In this document: piece by piece, positions 1 to 11,584 of the stretch
Position numbering within the stretch: position 1 is the first letter of the stretch
Layout of the letters: the number at the start of each line of letters is the position of its first letter
Assembly: GCA_010015805.1 (NCBI GenBank)
Contig: ML978128.1
Location: 868,001-932,000 of the forward strand
Source: Rhizodiscina lignyota
Taxonomy: Eukaryota > Ascomycota > Dothideomycetes > Aulographales > Rhizodiscinaceae
Length of the DNA: 64,000 bases
Reading direction: 5' to 3'
Translations under genes and position numbers: made by a program
The notes under the pieces: model-generated
What the model was told of the DNA's origin: nothing
The model's database searches: none
Seen by the model: only the letters and a program-made list of their open reading frames with translations

Positions 1-221
1 CTCCTGAATCTCTCTTGTCCTGCGGTATCCCATATCTGCAGCCTCACAACAGACCCAGTGTCGATATCAACAACGCGTTTCGTCAGGAAGCTTGCGCCGA
101 CAGTCGAGGCAGTATTTGTGGGGGAGACACCCTTGACATAGCGATGTACGAGAGAGGTTTTGCCGACGCCTTGGGAGCCTAGCACGACGATCTTCGCTTC
201 GAGGCTGTTTGAGTCGCTCAT
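1..221 (-). CDS. Rab-type small GTPase, N-terminal part (runs off the window)
   Basis: Only the first 73 codons are present; the rest lies beyond position 1. Reading back from ATG at 221-219, the protein begins MSDSNSLEAKIVVLGSQGVG and shows the P-loop GSQGVGKTS at residues 15-23 and the G3 box WDTAGQE near residue 64. A switch I-like stretch (TASTVGASF) precedes the G3 box. No intron is seen in this part. The family switches between GTP and GDP forms and directs vesicle traffic; the sequence resembles the Rab5/22-like branch, but without the remaining G boxes and C-terminal cysteines the subfamily is an inference. It is transcribed away from the CYB2-like gene. Confidence 0.88.
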   Translation of the reverse strand, partial: MSDSNSLEAKIVVLGSQGVGKTSLVHRYVKGVSPTNTASTVGASFLTKRVVDIDTGSVVRLQIWDTAGQERFR

Positions 222-1110
222 GATTGAGCGGGAATGCCGGGCGACGACTTCATTGGGGAGCGTCCAAGGTTACTTAAAGAGGTCTCAGGAGTGTGAGAAA
301 GGATAACTATTCACGTATGTCGCGTGAGTAACTGCGCATGTGTCATGGGGGCGGCGAATGAGGGTCAGACGGGAGGAAGAGGCGGAGTACGGAGTTGGTA
401 GAAGGGAGAGGTTGAGCTCTAGTCGCGACTCATCATTGTTGTTGTGCTTGGTGCAGGTCGGACACGAACCCAATTTCGCGTCTTCAATATTGGCGCGCGT
501 CTTCTCGTGAGCCACTGCAAGGATGAAGGTTGTAGATGTCCGTGATCGTTGTTGTTTGGCTTGGCCGTCGGAGTACGGAGTACGTCACTTTAGTGCATCA
601 ACGCATGTGCATTTCACGCCGCGGAGGCTCTATCAATGCCGATGTTCCTCTGTACCTATTCCAGTTGCCGAACGGCAAGTCTCTTCGGCCCTAAATCTCT
701 TTCCGATGCTAAGGATCCAGATTCGATAGCCAAGCGGCAAATGTAGGAATTCAAGGTTCGGTGTGACTTGGTCCATTCAGCCGAGGACCATTCAGCATCC
801 GACAATTCTAGCTGTAGCTCCCTTCCAAATCATCACCGCATCATTTGTCCCGTCTCCCAGTCGCCTCATCATAAATTTTGGAGCGGCTTTCTTCCCATTA
901 TATCCACTATATTTCCATTCCTATCCTATCGTCATCAGCGAACTTCCTTCTTGTCTCCACTGTCTCTGATACCCCACGCATTGGCCATTCCCCACAATTG
1001 CGGCCTACCGTCCGACCTATTTTATTCCCGCCACCGCTATCACTGCTACCTCGATTGGATAACATCTCACCCATACCAGCAGGTGGTGATTAAGTGTATA
1101 CCCCGAAAAG
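222..1110. other. divergent intergenic region, Rab GTPase / CYB2-like gene
   Basis: This 889-bp stretch separates two divergent start codons and should carry both promoters. The side near 1110 has pyrimidine-rich runs between about 830 and 1060. Reading frames here are short, overlapping and protein-unlike. No repeat or RNA gene was seen. Confidence 0.6.
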
Positions 1111-2740
1111 ATGAATCATAAATCAAACAACACGCAAGCGGAGAAACTTTCTGGGGAGGATCTGGCGAAGCACAACTCGAAAGAGTCATGCTGGGTAAGT
1201 CTTTACTCTATGCACCACGATATGGAACAGGACATGTCAATTGACCCTCCTGCGCAGGTTATCATACACGGCCGCGCATACGACGTCACGGAATTCCTGC
1301 CAGAACACCCCGGAGGCCCGAAGATCATCCTGAAGTACGCCGGCAAAGATGCGACGGAAGAGTTCGATCCCATCCACCCTCCGGATACTCTAGACAAATA
1401 TCTCGACAAGTCTAAGCACCTCGGGGAGGTAGATATGGGCACAGTAGAGAAGGAAGAGAAGGAGGAAGACCCAGAAGAAAAGGGGAGGCAAGAGCGGATA
1501 AAGAACATGCCAATTCTGGAGCAATGCTACAACCTCCTGGACTTCGAAGCGGTGGCAAAGAACGTCATGAAGAGAACAGCTTGGGCATACTACTCCAGTG
1601 CAGCAGACGACGAGATCACAATGCGAGAGAATCGCAACGCATACCATAAGATATGGTTCAGGCCGAGGGTACTACAGGACGTCACGGACATTGATCTCTC
1701 AACTACCATGCTTGGAACTAAAGTCGACATCCCATTCTACGTCACCGCAACTGCGCTCGGGAAACTGGGCAATCCGGAAGGCGAGGTTGTCCTGACGCGC
1801 GGCGCGAGGAAACATAACGTCATCCAGATGATCCCGACATTGGCCTCTTGCTCTTTTGACGAGATTGTAGATGCCGCCGAAGACGGCCAATGCCAATGGC
1901 TGCAGCTATACGTCAACAAGAACCGCGACATTACGAAACGCATTGTACAGCACGCCGAGAAGCGCGGCTGCAAGGGCCTCTTCATCACAGTGGATGCGCC
2001 GCAGCTCGGTCGCCGTGAGAAGGACATGCGCAGCAAATTCAGCGACGTTGGCTCAAACGTCCAATCGTCATCTGGGGACAATGTAGATCGTTCGCAGGGA
2101 GCAGCGCGTGCCATTTCGTCGTTCATCGATCCTAGCCTGTCCTGGAAAGACATCCCGTGGTTCTTGAGCATTACAAAGATGCCCATTATCCTTAAGGGCG
2201 TGCAGTGCGTCGAGGATGTGATTCGTGCATGCCATGCTGGGGTGCACGGCGTAGTGCTCAGCAATCACGGAGGCAGACAGCTCGATTTCGCGAGAAGTGG
2301 TATCGAGGTCCTTGCGGAGGTTATGCCCGTGCTCAGAGAGCGGGGTCTGGAGAATAAGCTCGAGATCTTCGTAGATGGTGGTGTAAGGAGAGCAACGGAT
2401 ATTATTAAGGCCCTGTGCCTGGGCGCGAAAGGCGTGGGTATTGGAAGGCCATTCTTGTATGCTATGAGTGCATACGGCCTACCGGGCGTGGACAGGGCGA
2501 TGCAGGTTGGTCAATACTCACTTCATTTATGCGACGGATTGCTAACGTGTATCAAAGTTGCTCAAGGACGAGATGGAGATGAACATGCGTTTGATTGGGT
2601 GCCAAAATGTGACCCAGCTAAATCCCAGCTTGGTGGATACTCGCGGTCTGAGCATGCACACCGCGCCGATTCCGACTGACAACCTGGGCTTGAATGTGTA
2701 TGATCCGCTCGCAGGGCCGAAGATTCTCTCGAGGTTATAG
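1111..2740 (+). CDS. CYB2: L-lactate dehydrogenase, cytochrome b2 type (FMN-dependent)
   Basis: Three exons, 1111-1194, 1258-2505 and 2558-2740, give about 504 aa. Introns are 1195-1257 (63 bp) and 2506-2557 (52 bp, branch site GCTAAC). Residues about 11-90 form a cytochrome b5 domain with the heme motif HPGG and the second histidine in DPIHP. A charged linker follows, then an FMN-dependent alpha-hydroxyacid dehydrogenase barrel with AWAYYSSAADDE, WLQLYV and the catalytic SNHGGRQLD. The family oxidises L-lactate (or a related 2-hydroxyacid) to the 2-oxo acid and passes electrons through heme to cytochrome c. The protein starts almost directly with the b5 domain, so no obvious mitochondrial presequence is present; a cytosolic form or a related hydroxyacid substrate is possible. 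The start is the only ATG placed just before the b5 domain. Confidence 0.92.
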
Positions 2741-2991
2741 GCGAGCTTGGAACAGTTACAGTATGGAGACGGCGAGCTGAGACTGAAGATTTGTCCACTG
2801 CATCTTGGATGAGGACTACTGGGTTCAGATGTATTGTACATAAAGCCATGGCATACATGTACCGTAACAGCAAATTCCTGTATATCCACTTCTATTCATA
2901 TAATTCTATTATCCTATTGACTCGTTTAATATCATTAGTGGAGAGACCTGGCTGTATGCATATCTATCGTTTTTCTACGACCTACTGCACT

Positions 2992-4933
2992 CTAGAAATC
3001 CTTTCTGGCATGCTTGCTATAGTTCTTGCGTAGAGTTGCTCCGTACTATAACAAATGTTAGCACCACCCATGTTTTATAGAGCTCTCACCATTTGAGACT
3101 TACCCGATACAGAACAAAAGGAATCGGAATGAATGCGACGCCCAGGAAAGCAAGCAAAGAGCTTGCCCACCCAACGCCAAGGTTATGGTACATCGCGCCA
3201 GCAAATAATGGAAAAAAGGCGCCAAAGCTCGACCGAAACAGGTCGTTTCCAGCCAGGACGGACGCAGCATAATCAGGATATGCATCGGTGAGATAGTTCA
3301 GCACGGACATGAACAAGAGGAACGCAGCGACTGCGAAGAAGCCGGAGCCGATGATGGGCATTATCCAGTGGATCGAGTCCCGTGAGCTCCAACCGAACCA
3401 AAAGAGACAGATGGGAATAAACAGGGAGCCGACCATCGCGGGTGGGAGTCGCAGCTCTGGTTGGAGTTCGCCGTTTGCGTTGAAATTGGGCTCGGTGTAT
3501 TTCCATATATACCAAAAGAACGGCGGCACAGTCACAACCGCCCCCACTAGGATACCGAGGAAGGCAAGACCTTGCTGACCCAGGTCGAAGTGGTAGATAC
3601 CGACAAAGACTGGTGGGAAGGACTCAAACCAGATATACAAGATTCCATAGATCAAAGCGATGTAGAGGTTCAGCAAGAATACCATCGGTTCCGTGAAGTT
3701 GAGCGTAATTGGTCGGACAAGGGCAATCATCACAACGTCCTTTCCTGTCATGGATTCGGCCATCAGCTCCGCCTCACAGATGAGCTTCTGGTCTCCTGTC
3801 TTCTTGCGCAGGCGTCTCGTGCGGCGGAACAGAATGTTGTTCGCGCTCGTCTCCGGCAGGAAGAAAAATAGGAAGGCGAAACAGAAGCCAGACAGCCACA
3901 TGAGCTCCCATATAGTCCAGGTCCATCCTTTGGCTTGTGCCGCGAAACCGCCGATCAGAGGGCCCAGCGTAGGGCCACAAACAGCCGCCATTCCCCAGAT
4001 TGCGATACCATATGCGCGCTTGGCCGGAGCATACATGTCTGCGATAGTCGCACCACCGGTTGCGAGAACGGGGGAACCGAAGAAGCCTGTGAGGAATCGG
4101 AATGCTAAAAGCATACCAAAGTTCGTCGCGAGAGCAGTCGGTATCTGGAGAAGGACGAAGATGAGGAGCGTAATAATGTACACTGGATTTCGTCCAATCT
4201 GAGGGATTTCAGAGAGCGGAGCAAAAAGCATCTATGGGTGGTCAGCCTCCTCCGACGTCAATACAACGAAATGGGCTGGTAAGGAGTACCGGTCCCAATC
4301 CATATCCGGCAACGAATAGCGTGAGCCCCAGCGTAGCAGCGACTGAGCTGACATGAAAGCTCTGTTCTACACTTGGGATACCTGCAGTATATATTGCAGA
4401 TCCAATGTAGATACTGGTAGTCAAAAGACATATCTCAAAGGTTACAAAGAACTTCTTGCCCGTTGACCAATTGCGAGGATTCTGTATTAAAGTGTTCATC
4501 AGTGAAGGTTGGAGAAAGAGGAAGACGACATGATACTGACCTCTGGATCGCCGGGTGTGAAGTCTATCAAGTGCATATCACGACCTTTCTCCGGGTCTAT
4601 CTTCACACCACTGGCTTGATTATACATGCCTTCTTCGAGTGGCTGTCTCGTTCGTGAAGATTCGGTGGAGTCGGGAAGCCCTCCCTCGATTTCTTTCTCT
4701 TTGGCCTCTCGGGTTCTGATTCCACCCAAGCCTTCCTCGTCCTCAACATCGGTGTCCTCGCTATGAGGATCTGTTGTTCCATGGTGTGCCGCATAGCCAG
4801 ACTTCTTTTCGTTCACCCATTTCTTCCACAAGGTTGTGTCCTTCTCTTCGGGATATAAAAGCCATCTCCCGCCAGAGGCGAAGCGAACAATGTGGCCAAA
4901 GGCAGTATCCCTCACGAACCTTGACATTTCCAC
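2992..4933 (-). CDS. MFS transporter, DHA1 drug/polyamine type
   Basis: Four exons on the minus strand, 4933-4541, 4481-4290, 4231-3104 and 3045-2992, give 588 aa with introns of 59, 58 and 58 bp. An acidic cytosolic N-terminus of about 130 residues precedes NPRNWS, the usual entry to the first membrane helix in fungal DHA1 proteins. Family motifs follow: APLSEIPQIGRNPVYI in loop 2-3, an R-F-L-T-G-F-F-G-S-P helix, and a long central loop after the sixth helix. The last exon is short (17 codons, YGATLRKNYSKHARKDF) and restores the charged tail typical of the family. Such carriers export drugs, polyamines or metabolites by proton antiport at the plasma membrane. The substrate cannot be told from sequence. 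It converges with CYB2, with 251 bp between stops. Confidence 0.9.
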
Positions 4934-6268
4934 CGCACAAAACGAGACGTAGACTGAAGTTTGAAAGGTAGGAAAGTGGGCAAAGACCGAACGGACAGAA
5001 CGCCCATAGTTAAGTCCCTTTCAATCTGGAAAAGAAAGCGCATCATGCCCGTCATTGTGGATACTTCCAAGTTCGGACTCACTCGGACTCCGGCATTCAA
5101 TCTACTGCATACACAGGCATGACTAAAATCCGTAATAGCCATCGCAATTGTTTCGCTTCTTGGTGTGAGAGCGTCTCGTAGGTCAACTTTCGGCGGACCA
5201 GGAGCTGTCATGATATCACAATTTCAGACTCAGGTCAGCGCCATGGCGTTATGGTATCCACATGCTTGCCACCTTTGCCCGAGAGTGTGGAGCGGTCTGG
5301 ATAGATTCAAGGAGTTAAAGTCGACATTTCTCTCCGCCTGGCAGCTCCCCGTACTCCACAGAACGAGTTTAATGAGTCCTGATGACAAGCACGGCATGCT
5401 AAGCTTCCAGTTCCCGAGCAGGAGTAAGCTGGACGCGGATGCTGGATGTGATGTACAAAAGGAGGGTCGCTCACACGGGAAAACTGCGGGTATGCAATCT
5501 CAATAGCGACTCGCTGTGTGATTGGCCGCAATAATGACAATATAGCTCGCTCTAAGACTATACACCGACACACCGAGACACCGAGAGCACGGTTAGATAC
5601 CGGTGTTACGCAGTGATGAGGCGCAATACAATGTGAGGCATGTTACACGAATCTGCAGATAAGTCTAGAATACATTGTGCAAATCATGCAATGGCTGATA
5701 TCAAACCCTATAGGTCAGGTAGCTGTGGGTTCAAGAAGTCACAATAATGGTGGCCAGGTAGTTCATGTTCATCAATGGCCTTGTGGTTGGCATTGTCACT
5801 GGGCCTCGTACGCCATGTCAAATACCTGCAGGTGTCTGATAGTATTGGGCCTTCCATTGCTTGTAGGTTGGATCATCCGAACGTAGGTCATTAAGTCCAT
5901 TGCAAATGTAATGATAGAGCCGGAGAAAGGCTATGCTGAGTGAATAGGCTTCTGGCGGTACTTCGGACGAGCCTCTCAGATTTGGATGGTCCCACATGCT
6001 GCACGCAGCATGTCAGCCCTGGAAGGATCGCCGAGTGAGATAGAACATCTACCGTCAGGAACGCAAATATTCCTTGCTTAACTGACGAATTGGTAAGCTA
6101 GAGAGGTGTAAAATACGATGAACTGAGTTTCGGGACACAATCTCCGTGAGATTTTCCGATCGAGTTTGAGAGGTTGAGTAGTTGATGCTGAAAGTACAGT
6201 GATCTCTTATTCGCACCCAACTTTTACGAGTATCATATTATACAAATCCTCCTCATATTGACAACGCC
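4934..6268. other. intergenic region, no gene supported
   Basis: This 1.3-kb stretch lies between the transporter start and the ATP14 stop. Open frames here (for example 5165-5506 plus) have no family features and disagree with each other. A short run of imperfect ACACCGAGA-like units lies at about 5563-5590. Nothing else is evident. Confidence 0.5.
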
Positions 6269-6703
6269 TCAGTGATGGCCCGCTGCCTCCTCCTCCGGCT
6301 CTTCCTCGAACCAATCCTCCTCGACCGGCGGCGCTCCTGTGCTTGATTGACCCTCAACCTCAACTTGCTGACTCTCATATGCCTTCAGTTCATTGGCAAT
6401 ATCTCCCTCTTCGGGTGATGTTGGTGGTTTCGGCATTGTGAACTTCTGTACGTGGCCCTCGGAGTCGGTCGCTTTTACGGTTGGCTGCTTGTAGTTCTTC
6501 AATTCGCGGAGGTACATGTCTTGGACAAGCTCGGCTAGAGTCAATTGTTAGTATATTATGAATGTTGGAGCCATTGAGCTTGTCTACACACCTTGTCGGA
6601 CAGCCGTTGGGATGATGAGGGTGCGACGCGAGAGGGTGGCCTGTTGTTGCCGAGCCACGCGGAGAACCGCCGACCGTGACGCTCGTAGACTTGATTGGAA
6701 CAT
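6269..6703 (-). CDS. ATP14: mitochondrial ATP synthase F0 subunit h
   Basis: Two exons, 6703-6592 and 6534-6269, separated by a 57-bp intron (6535-6591), encode about 125 aa, the usual size for this subunit. The first exon gives a basic, hydroxylated mitochondrial presequence (MFQSSLRASRSAVLRVARQQ and on to RRTLIIPTAVRQ). The mature part starts AELVQDMYLRELKNYK and ends in the acidic tail EEDWFEEEPEEEA, both characteristic of fungal subunit h. It is a peripheral F0/stator component needed for a functional F1F0 ATP synthase at the inner membrane. The start is set by the presequence; the splice joins CGACAAG to CCGAGC in frame. Confidence 0.92.
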
Positions 6704-7994
6704 GATTGCGATGTCCTCGAAGTTGGTAGAGCGTGGAGCTCTGGTGAATTAGATCAAATCAGCGGTGTTTGTTGAGCCGTCAAGCTTCGGGCGTTTAAGG
6801 CAAGCTCTTCGATGTTCAGGAAAAGCACCCTCGCAGCATCTTGGCATGGAGCGACGCTAGTCTCAATATGGAACTACACCGTTAACTCTTAAACTACTCC
6901 GTAGGCACCTGTAACTTTCGGTTTCTTTTGATATCCATTTTATTATACATTAAGCTATCTTTTTAAAGAGGCCGGATTGGTGTCTTCCGGGTAGTTCCAG
7001 GCATCCCTTCTATTCTCACAAGAGAGTCAAAGCCGAACCAGGCGCAAGACGGGGGCGGCCGTCGGCCGTCAATGGGGCATTTTCTTCTTACCGTACCATT
7101 TTTGAGTTCTTATCACGATGATTTCTAAATTACCCCACAGAAGACTGTCAACTGTTTCAGGATGAGAAGAGATAAAGAGATACCGATCCCGTCCGTTCAC
7201 GCCGCAAGCTACGGGTCTGTTCAGCGTCCGGCATGTCTCGAACATCTTGCGAAAACATGCCGAAAGACGACAACGTCTTGTTCAACGTCGTGGTGGCGAA
7301 GGAATCTTTCCGGTAACATCCCAGGCCCTCTATGAATTGGTCTCTCGGCTTTAAGGTTGTCTGGTCACCGAAACATCCACAGTGCCAACAGTGAATAAGC
7401 TGTCGGACAGACGGTGGAGAGACATTCCCGAAAATCCGATGACAGCGAATGAGTCAGATTGCAAGGGATCAAGGCTTAAGGAGATATGCTAGACGTAGAG
7501 TTGAAGTAGGAAAGGATACGCAGACGGTTTGCAAAGCACATCTTTGAAGAGCCGTGTCTCGAAGTTAAACTGTCCCGTATCAACATATTGAATCTTCGCA
7601 GGAGTTACCTCAATACTGGTCATCACTTGGCCAAGTCTGACCAATATAATTATATAAGTGTGCCTGATTGCTTTGAACATTATGATTGCTTTGAACATTA
7701 TGATTGCTGTAAATTTTATACGGCGACTTGCACGTGGAGGTGGTCGCTATCCGAACGCAATCCTCAACTCCAAGGGACCCCAGCACTTCCCCACACCAAT
7801 GGCAGTTAGCAGAGGTTCAGCCATGCCTCGGTCCCGCATCTAAACGTCGAAACACATCCGGCGCAAAACAAGCTGTTGCTCTTCCACACTCAGCAACGCT
7901 TAGGTGAGGTTGTGCCTGAGATGCGAGGCCACCTTCGCGCTGCATCTAATCACCAGCAACCACCTGGCTGACGAAATCTCGTCGACGCGCCGAC
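6704..7994. other. intergenic region with AT-rich patches
   Basis: A 1.3-kb stretch between divergently transcribed ATP14 and the TMEM135-like gene. It contains AT-rich DNA around 6890-6975, a GC-rich patch near 7045-7070, and a perfect short tandem duplication at 7666-7701. No coding frame is convincing. Confidence 0.5.
7666..7701. repeat. 18-bp tandem duplication
   Basis: Two head-to-tail perfect copies of GATTGCTTTGAACATTAT occupy 7666-7683 and 7684-7701, followed by the first seven bases of a third copy. Replication slippage is the simplest origin. Confidence 0.9.
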
Positions 7995-9778
7995 ATGTCG
8001 TCCGTAAGCTCCTCATCGTCCTCCGGAAGTGGTGGCATCAGACCAGAAAACGTCGATCCGGTAGTACGAACAGCGTTGCGATACACATTGAGCGAGCGCG
8101 AATACAGGCTGCTACACCAATACCTGCTATCACGCGCGCCAGCCGTCCGGAGGAGAACTCCTGCGCCCCCGAAGTATGCCGCCATTGTCAAGAGCAAAGA
8201 CGACTACAACGCGGCCGCTATCCGCGCATCGTTCAGAGTGTTCGCATCCACATATGCAGCGCTGAAACTATGGGATACCATCAAGACCAAGATATTGTCA
8301 AGAGGCGCGCCCCAACCGTAAGAGCACTGAGTTGCGACGGAAATGCGAGTGTGCTAATTGCGATCACAGTTCCAAAACAAGGACGTCAATACTCAAGTCT
8401 GGCGCCTTCCGATTATCATCGTCTCTCGCACTCATCCTGCTGTTCCACCGTCTCCTCCATCGCTTCTTCACTCGACTCCGAGAGAGCCTCCTAACCGACA
8501 ATGCGCGCCCTTTCCGTCGACGCAATCCACGCGTTGCGAGGACACTTACCTCACGATTAACTCCAGCAATTGGCGCAAGCTTAGCTGGCTTCTTCCTTGC
8601 GATCAGCCCGGCTGATCAATTGCGCATCACCCTCGCGATATATTTCTTCTCACGATCGCTCGAGTTCATATACAACGCTCTGGAGGACAAGGGATACTTC
8701 AGCAATCGGCCATGGTGGTTTGGCAGTTGGATGCTTGTGCCTCCTGCATTTGGCCAACTGCTCCATGCTTTCGTCTTTGATCGAGATTGCTTCCCAAAAG
8801 ACTTTGGAGGCTTCATTATGAAGAATTCTGGCCCTTATCTCCAAGCGAAGCCGACAGACTACCCCGGAAACCTCGAATGGCCAGGAACATATGAGATAGT
8901 CGACAGCTTGGCTGAAATCTCTAGATCAAAATGGCCGTAGGTATACCTTGACGAAAAAACCCTTATTGGAGCTAATTGCAAGTCACAGTGCATTTGTATC
9001 GCCAATCCTCTTCCCCGCTGCAGAGACTCTTCCAAGGAGTCTTTCTGCCATATCACCCATCACTAGCCCAGCTCATCCGTCCATTAAATCGCTTTCTTGC
9101 GCCCTTCTTCATCCGTCTGATCCTTCTTGTCTTCGGACATATATAACATATTATATCCAAGTCTTCCCAAATATCGCCCGTTTCTTTGCCATCATTTTCA
9201 GCGCCGCCAGCGTTCCCCGATACAAAACTTTCTTGTCTGACCCTGTTGCTTCAATTAATCGCCTCAGCAAGGCCATCCTTCGAATGAGCTTGTTTGTCAC
9301 TGGCGCCATTGGAACTAGCTGGGGCTCAATCTGTTTCTTTCAACAATACCTGCCAAAGGGCTTTCTCGCAACGCAGCGTTGGTTTCTGGGCGGTTTCCTA
9401 GGAGGTTTATGGGCATTTTTGGAACGCAAGAGCGGCAGAGCAAATTTCTTTTACATGGCACGATTAAGTATTGATAGCTTCTGGAAGGTGGGCGTTAAGC
9501 ATGGCTGGTGGAGAGGGATCAAGAACGGTGATGTCTTGTTGTTTGTAGTGAGCCTGGCGATTATTAATGGCATCTATGAGAAGAGGCCGAGGGCTGTGAA
9601 CGGGCCGTCCATTAGAAAGAGCCTGGGTATGCTGAGGGGCGATGGGTGGGTGGATCGTGTGGTGGTTATCAAGCCGAAGTCGGAGAAAGAAGAGCAGGAC
9701 TTGGCTGAGAGAGATATCAAAGATGAAGGGACGGATTTAGAAAAGGAGGAATTGGCGGAGGCTAAGAAAGAGCAGTAA
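7995..9778 (+). CDS. TMEM135-like multi-pass membrane protein
   Basis: Three exons, 7995-8317, 8370-8936 and 8989-9778, with two 52-bp introns (branch sites GCTAAT in both), encode about 559 aa. The N-terminus is Ser/Gly-rich and cytosolic in character. Several hydrophobic helices follow (for example around SLALILLFHRLLHRF, LAGFFLAI and FFAIIFSAASV). The motif CALLHPSDPSCLRTY resembles the cysteine/histidine segment of the TMEM135/PMP52-like family, linked in animals to peroxisomes, mitochondria and lipid droplets. The C-terminus from about residue 520 is a charged Glu/Lys tail. The second donor is GTAGGT, because the overlapping GTATAC donor would leave an in-frame stop. Function in fungi is not established; the family assignment rests on that motif and topology. 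Confidence 0.8.
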
Positions 9779-10147
9779 CTTTTCTTAATTCTTCTCAGCG
9801 CTTGATATGAGACATGTCGTTCACGGCGTAATGTTTGGTCTGCCTCCGAGCAAGGCCTCGTAAATTGTTCTCAACCTGTATTCCATACGATTTATGCAGC
9901 TGTACAAAATAATAAGCATTAAGGTTGTCTCATTGGCCTTCGGACGGACATCATGTGCCCAGAACTAAATCGGCAATGAGGCAATGGCGGGGCGCTCGGA
10001 ATCGTGGACGGAGACTAGAGCGGCGTCGCATCCTCCGTACGCCAAACTTATATAAGATAAACGCGCTCCCGATGTCGTTAATCTCAGATGAATTGAACGC
10101 GTTATCAATTGGAACTTCCGAATTGTCATAACTTTCATTGCACGATC
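9779..10147. other. short intergenic region
   Basis: These 369 bp hold the 3' flank of the TMEM135-like gene and the promoter of the downstream hydrolase gene. Nothing else is seen. Confidence 0.5.
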
Positions 10148-11286
10148 ATGGCTTCACCCAAGACGCTCGCGGAGCCCAAACCTCCAGTGCCATTGAATAT
10201 CCCTAGCGGGAAAGCCGTGAAGGTTTCTTGTATAGACACGTAAGGCTTCATATTCTATTTAACCCCCGGTGAGAGCAAATAATTAACATTCCCTAAAGCA
10301 CTTCGCGTATAAAGCTCCCAACGCAAACAATTCTGATTCCATACATTGCCGATCACAAGTACTACCAATGCCCGGCTTTCTCTTTTCTCATCGAGCATGA
10401 ATCGGGCAAGAAATTGCTCTTCGACCTTGGCATCCGCAAGGACTGGGAGAACATGTCCCCGTTCTCGGTGTGGCGCGTGAAGAGCAGGGATTTCACGGTC
10501 GGTGTCACGAAGAACTGCTCTGACATTCTCGTCGAGAACGACGTGTCCCTTGACTCCATCAACGCCATTATCTGGAGCCATCACCATTGGGATCACCAAG
10601 GCTGCCCCAAACTCTTCCCGCCCTCCACCGACTTGGTCGTCGGCCCTGGGTTCAAGGGTGCATACACGCCGGGCTGGCCGATCGAAAAGGATTCGTCTCT
10701 AAGGGAGGACGACTGGGAGGGCCGCAACTTCTGGGAGGTCGATTTCACGAAGAAGCCGTTTAAGCTTGGTCGGTTCGAGGCCTATGACTACTTTGGTGAC
10801 GGTTCGTTCTATTTGCTGCACACGCCGGGCCACACCATCGGGCATCTCTGCGGTCTTGCGAGGACTACGAGCAACCCGGACAGCTTTGTCTTCATGGGTG
10901 GGGATGCGTGCCATCACGGTGCCGAATTCAGGCCTTCGGCGTGGTTGCCTCTCCCTGCTGAAATGACGCCTCATCAGCTCAAGACACTCAGCTTCCCCTG
11001 CCCTGGCTCGGACTTTTTGGACATCCACCCCCAGAAAGATGCAAGCAAACCGTTCTACACACCTGCACCGGGCTTCAGCCACGACCATGATACGGCTGTC
11101 TGGACGATTGAGGGCTTGGAGGAGTTTGACGGTCATGACAATGTGCTGCTTGGCATTGCACATGACGCCACGTTCTTGGGCCAGCTTGACATGTTCCCCA
11201 AGACGATGAATGATTGGAAGGAGAAAGGAGACAAGGGTAAAGTGCTTTGGCGGTTCTTGGAGGACTTTAACGTGAAGCCGTCGTAG
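10148..11286 (+). CDS. metallo-beta-lactamase-fold hydrolase
   Basis: Two exons, 10148-10239 and 10299-11286, joined over a 59-bp intron, encode about 359 aa. The metal-binding motif HHHWDH (HxHxDH class) lies near residue 124, HTPGHTIGH follows near residue 210 and GGDACHH near residue 240, so all expected zinc ligands of the fold appear present. There is no signal peptide or membrane segment, so a cytosolic enzyme is likely. Fungal members include lactonases, thioesterase-like hydrolases and secondary-metabolism enzymes, and the sequence does not decide between them. The start ATG at 10148 is supported because the first exon splices in frame to the conserved DTTSRIKLPTQTILIPY segment. Confidence 0.88.
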
Positions 11287-11584
11287 GGCGAGACTTTGTA
11301 AGTTGAAAGACCGAAGTAGAAATATCAATATCTGTCACACAGCCACGTGCTTGATCCTAAATAGAAGTATGCAGGGCCGAACGTGTCCAGTAAGATGAAA
11401 TCTAAACGCACTCGCTACAAGAAAGAAAGCCAATGTCATTTCTACCTAAGCAAATTCAGCCGGTCGTTGTCCATAGAGGATAGAACTCCGCTCGAAATGC
11501 ACACGAACGCCGGCCAATGCTATGTCGCTCTCATATCATCATCATCTTGCCAGGCTCTATCTCCCAGGTTGTCTCAGACTGCAT

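Noticed and set aside
1737-2264. 175-codon antisense frame inside CYB2
   Set aside because: It is the shadow of a strongly conserved coding exon on the other strand.
5165-5506. 113-codon plus-strand frame upstream of the transporter gene
   Set aside because: Overlaps an equally long antisense frame, has no protein features and no splice partners.
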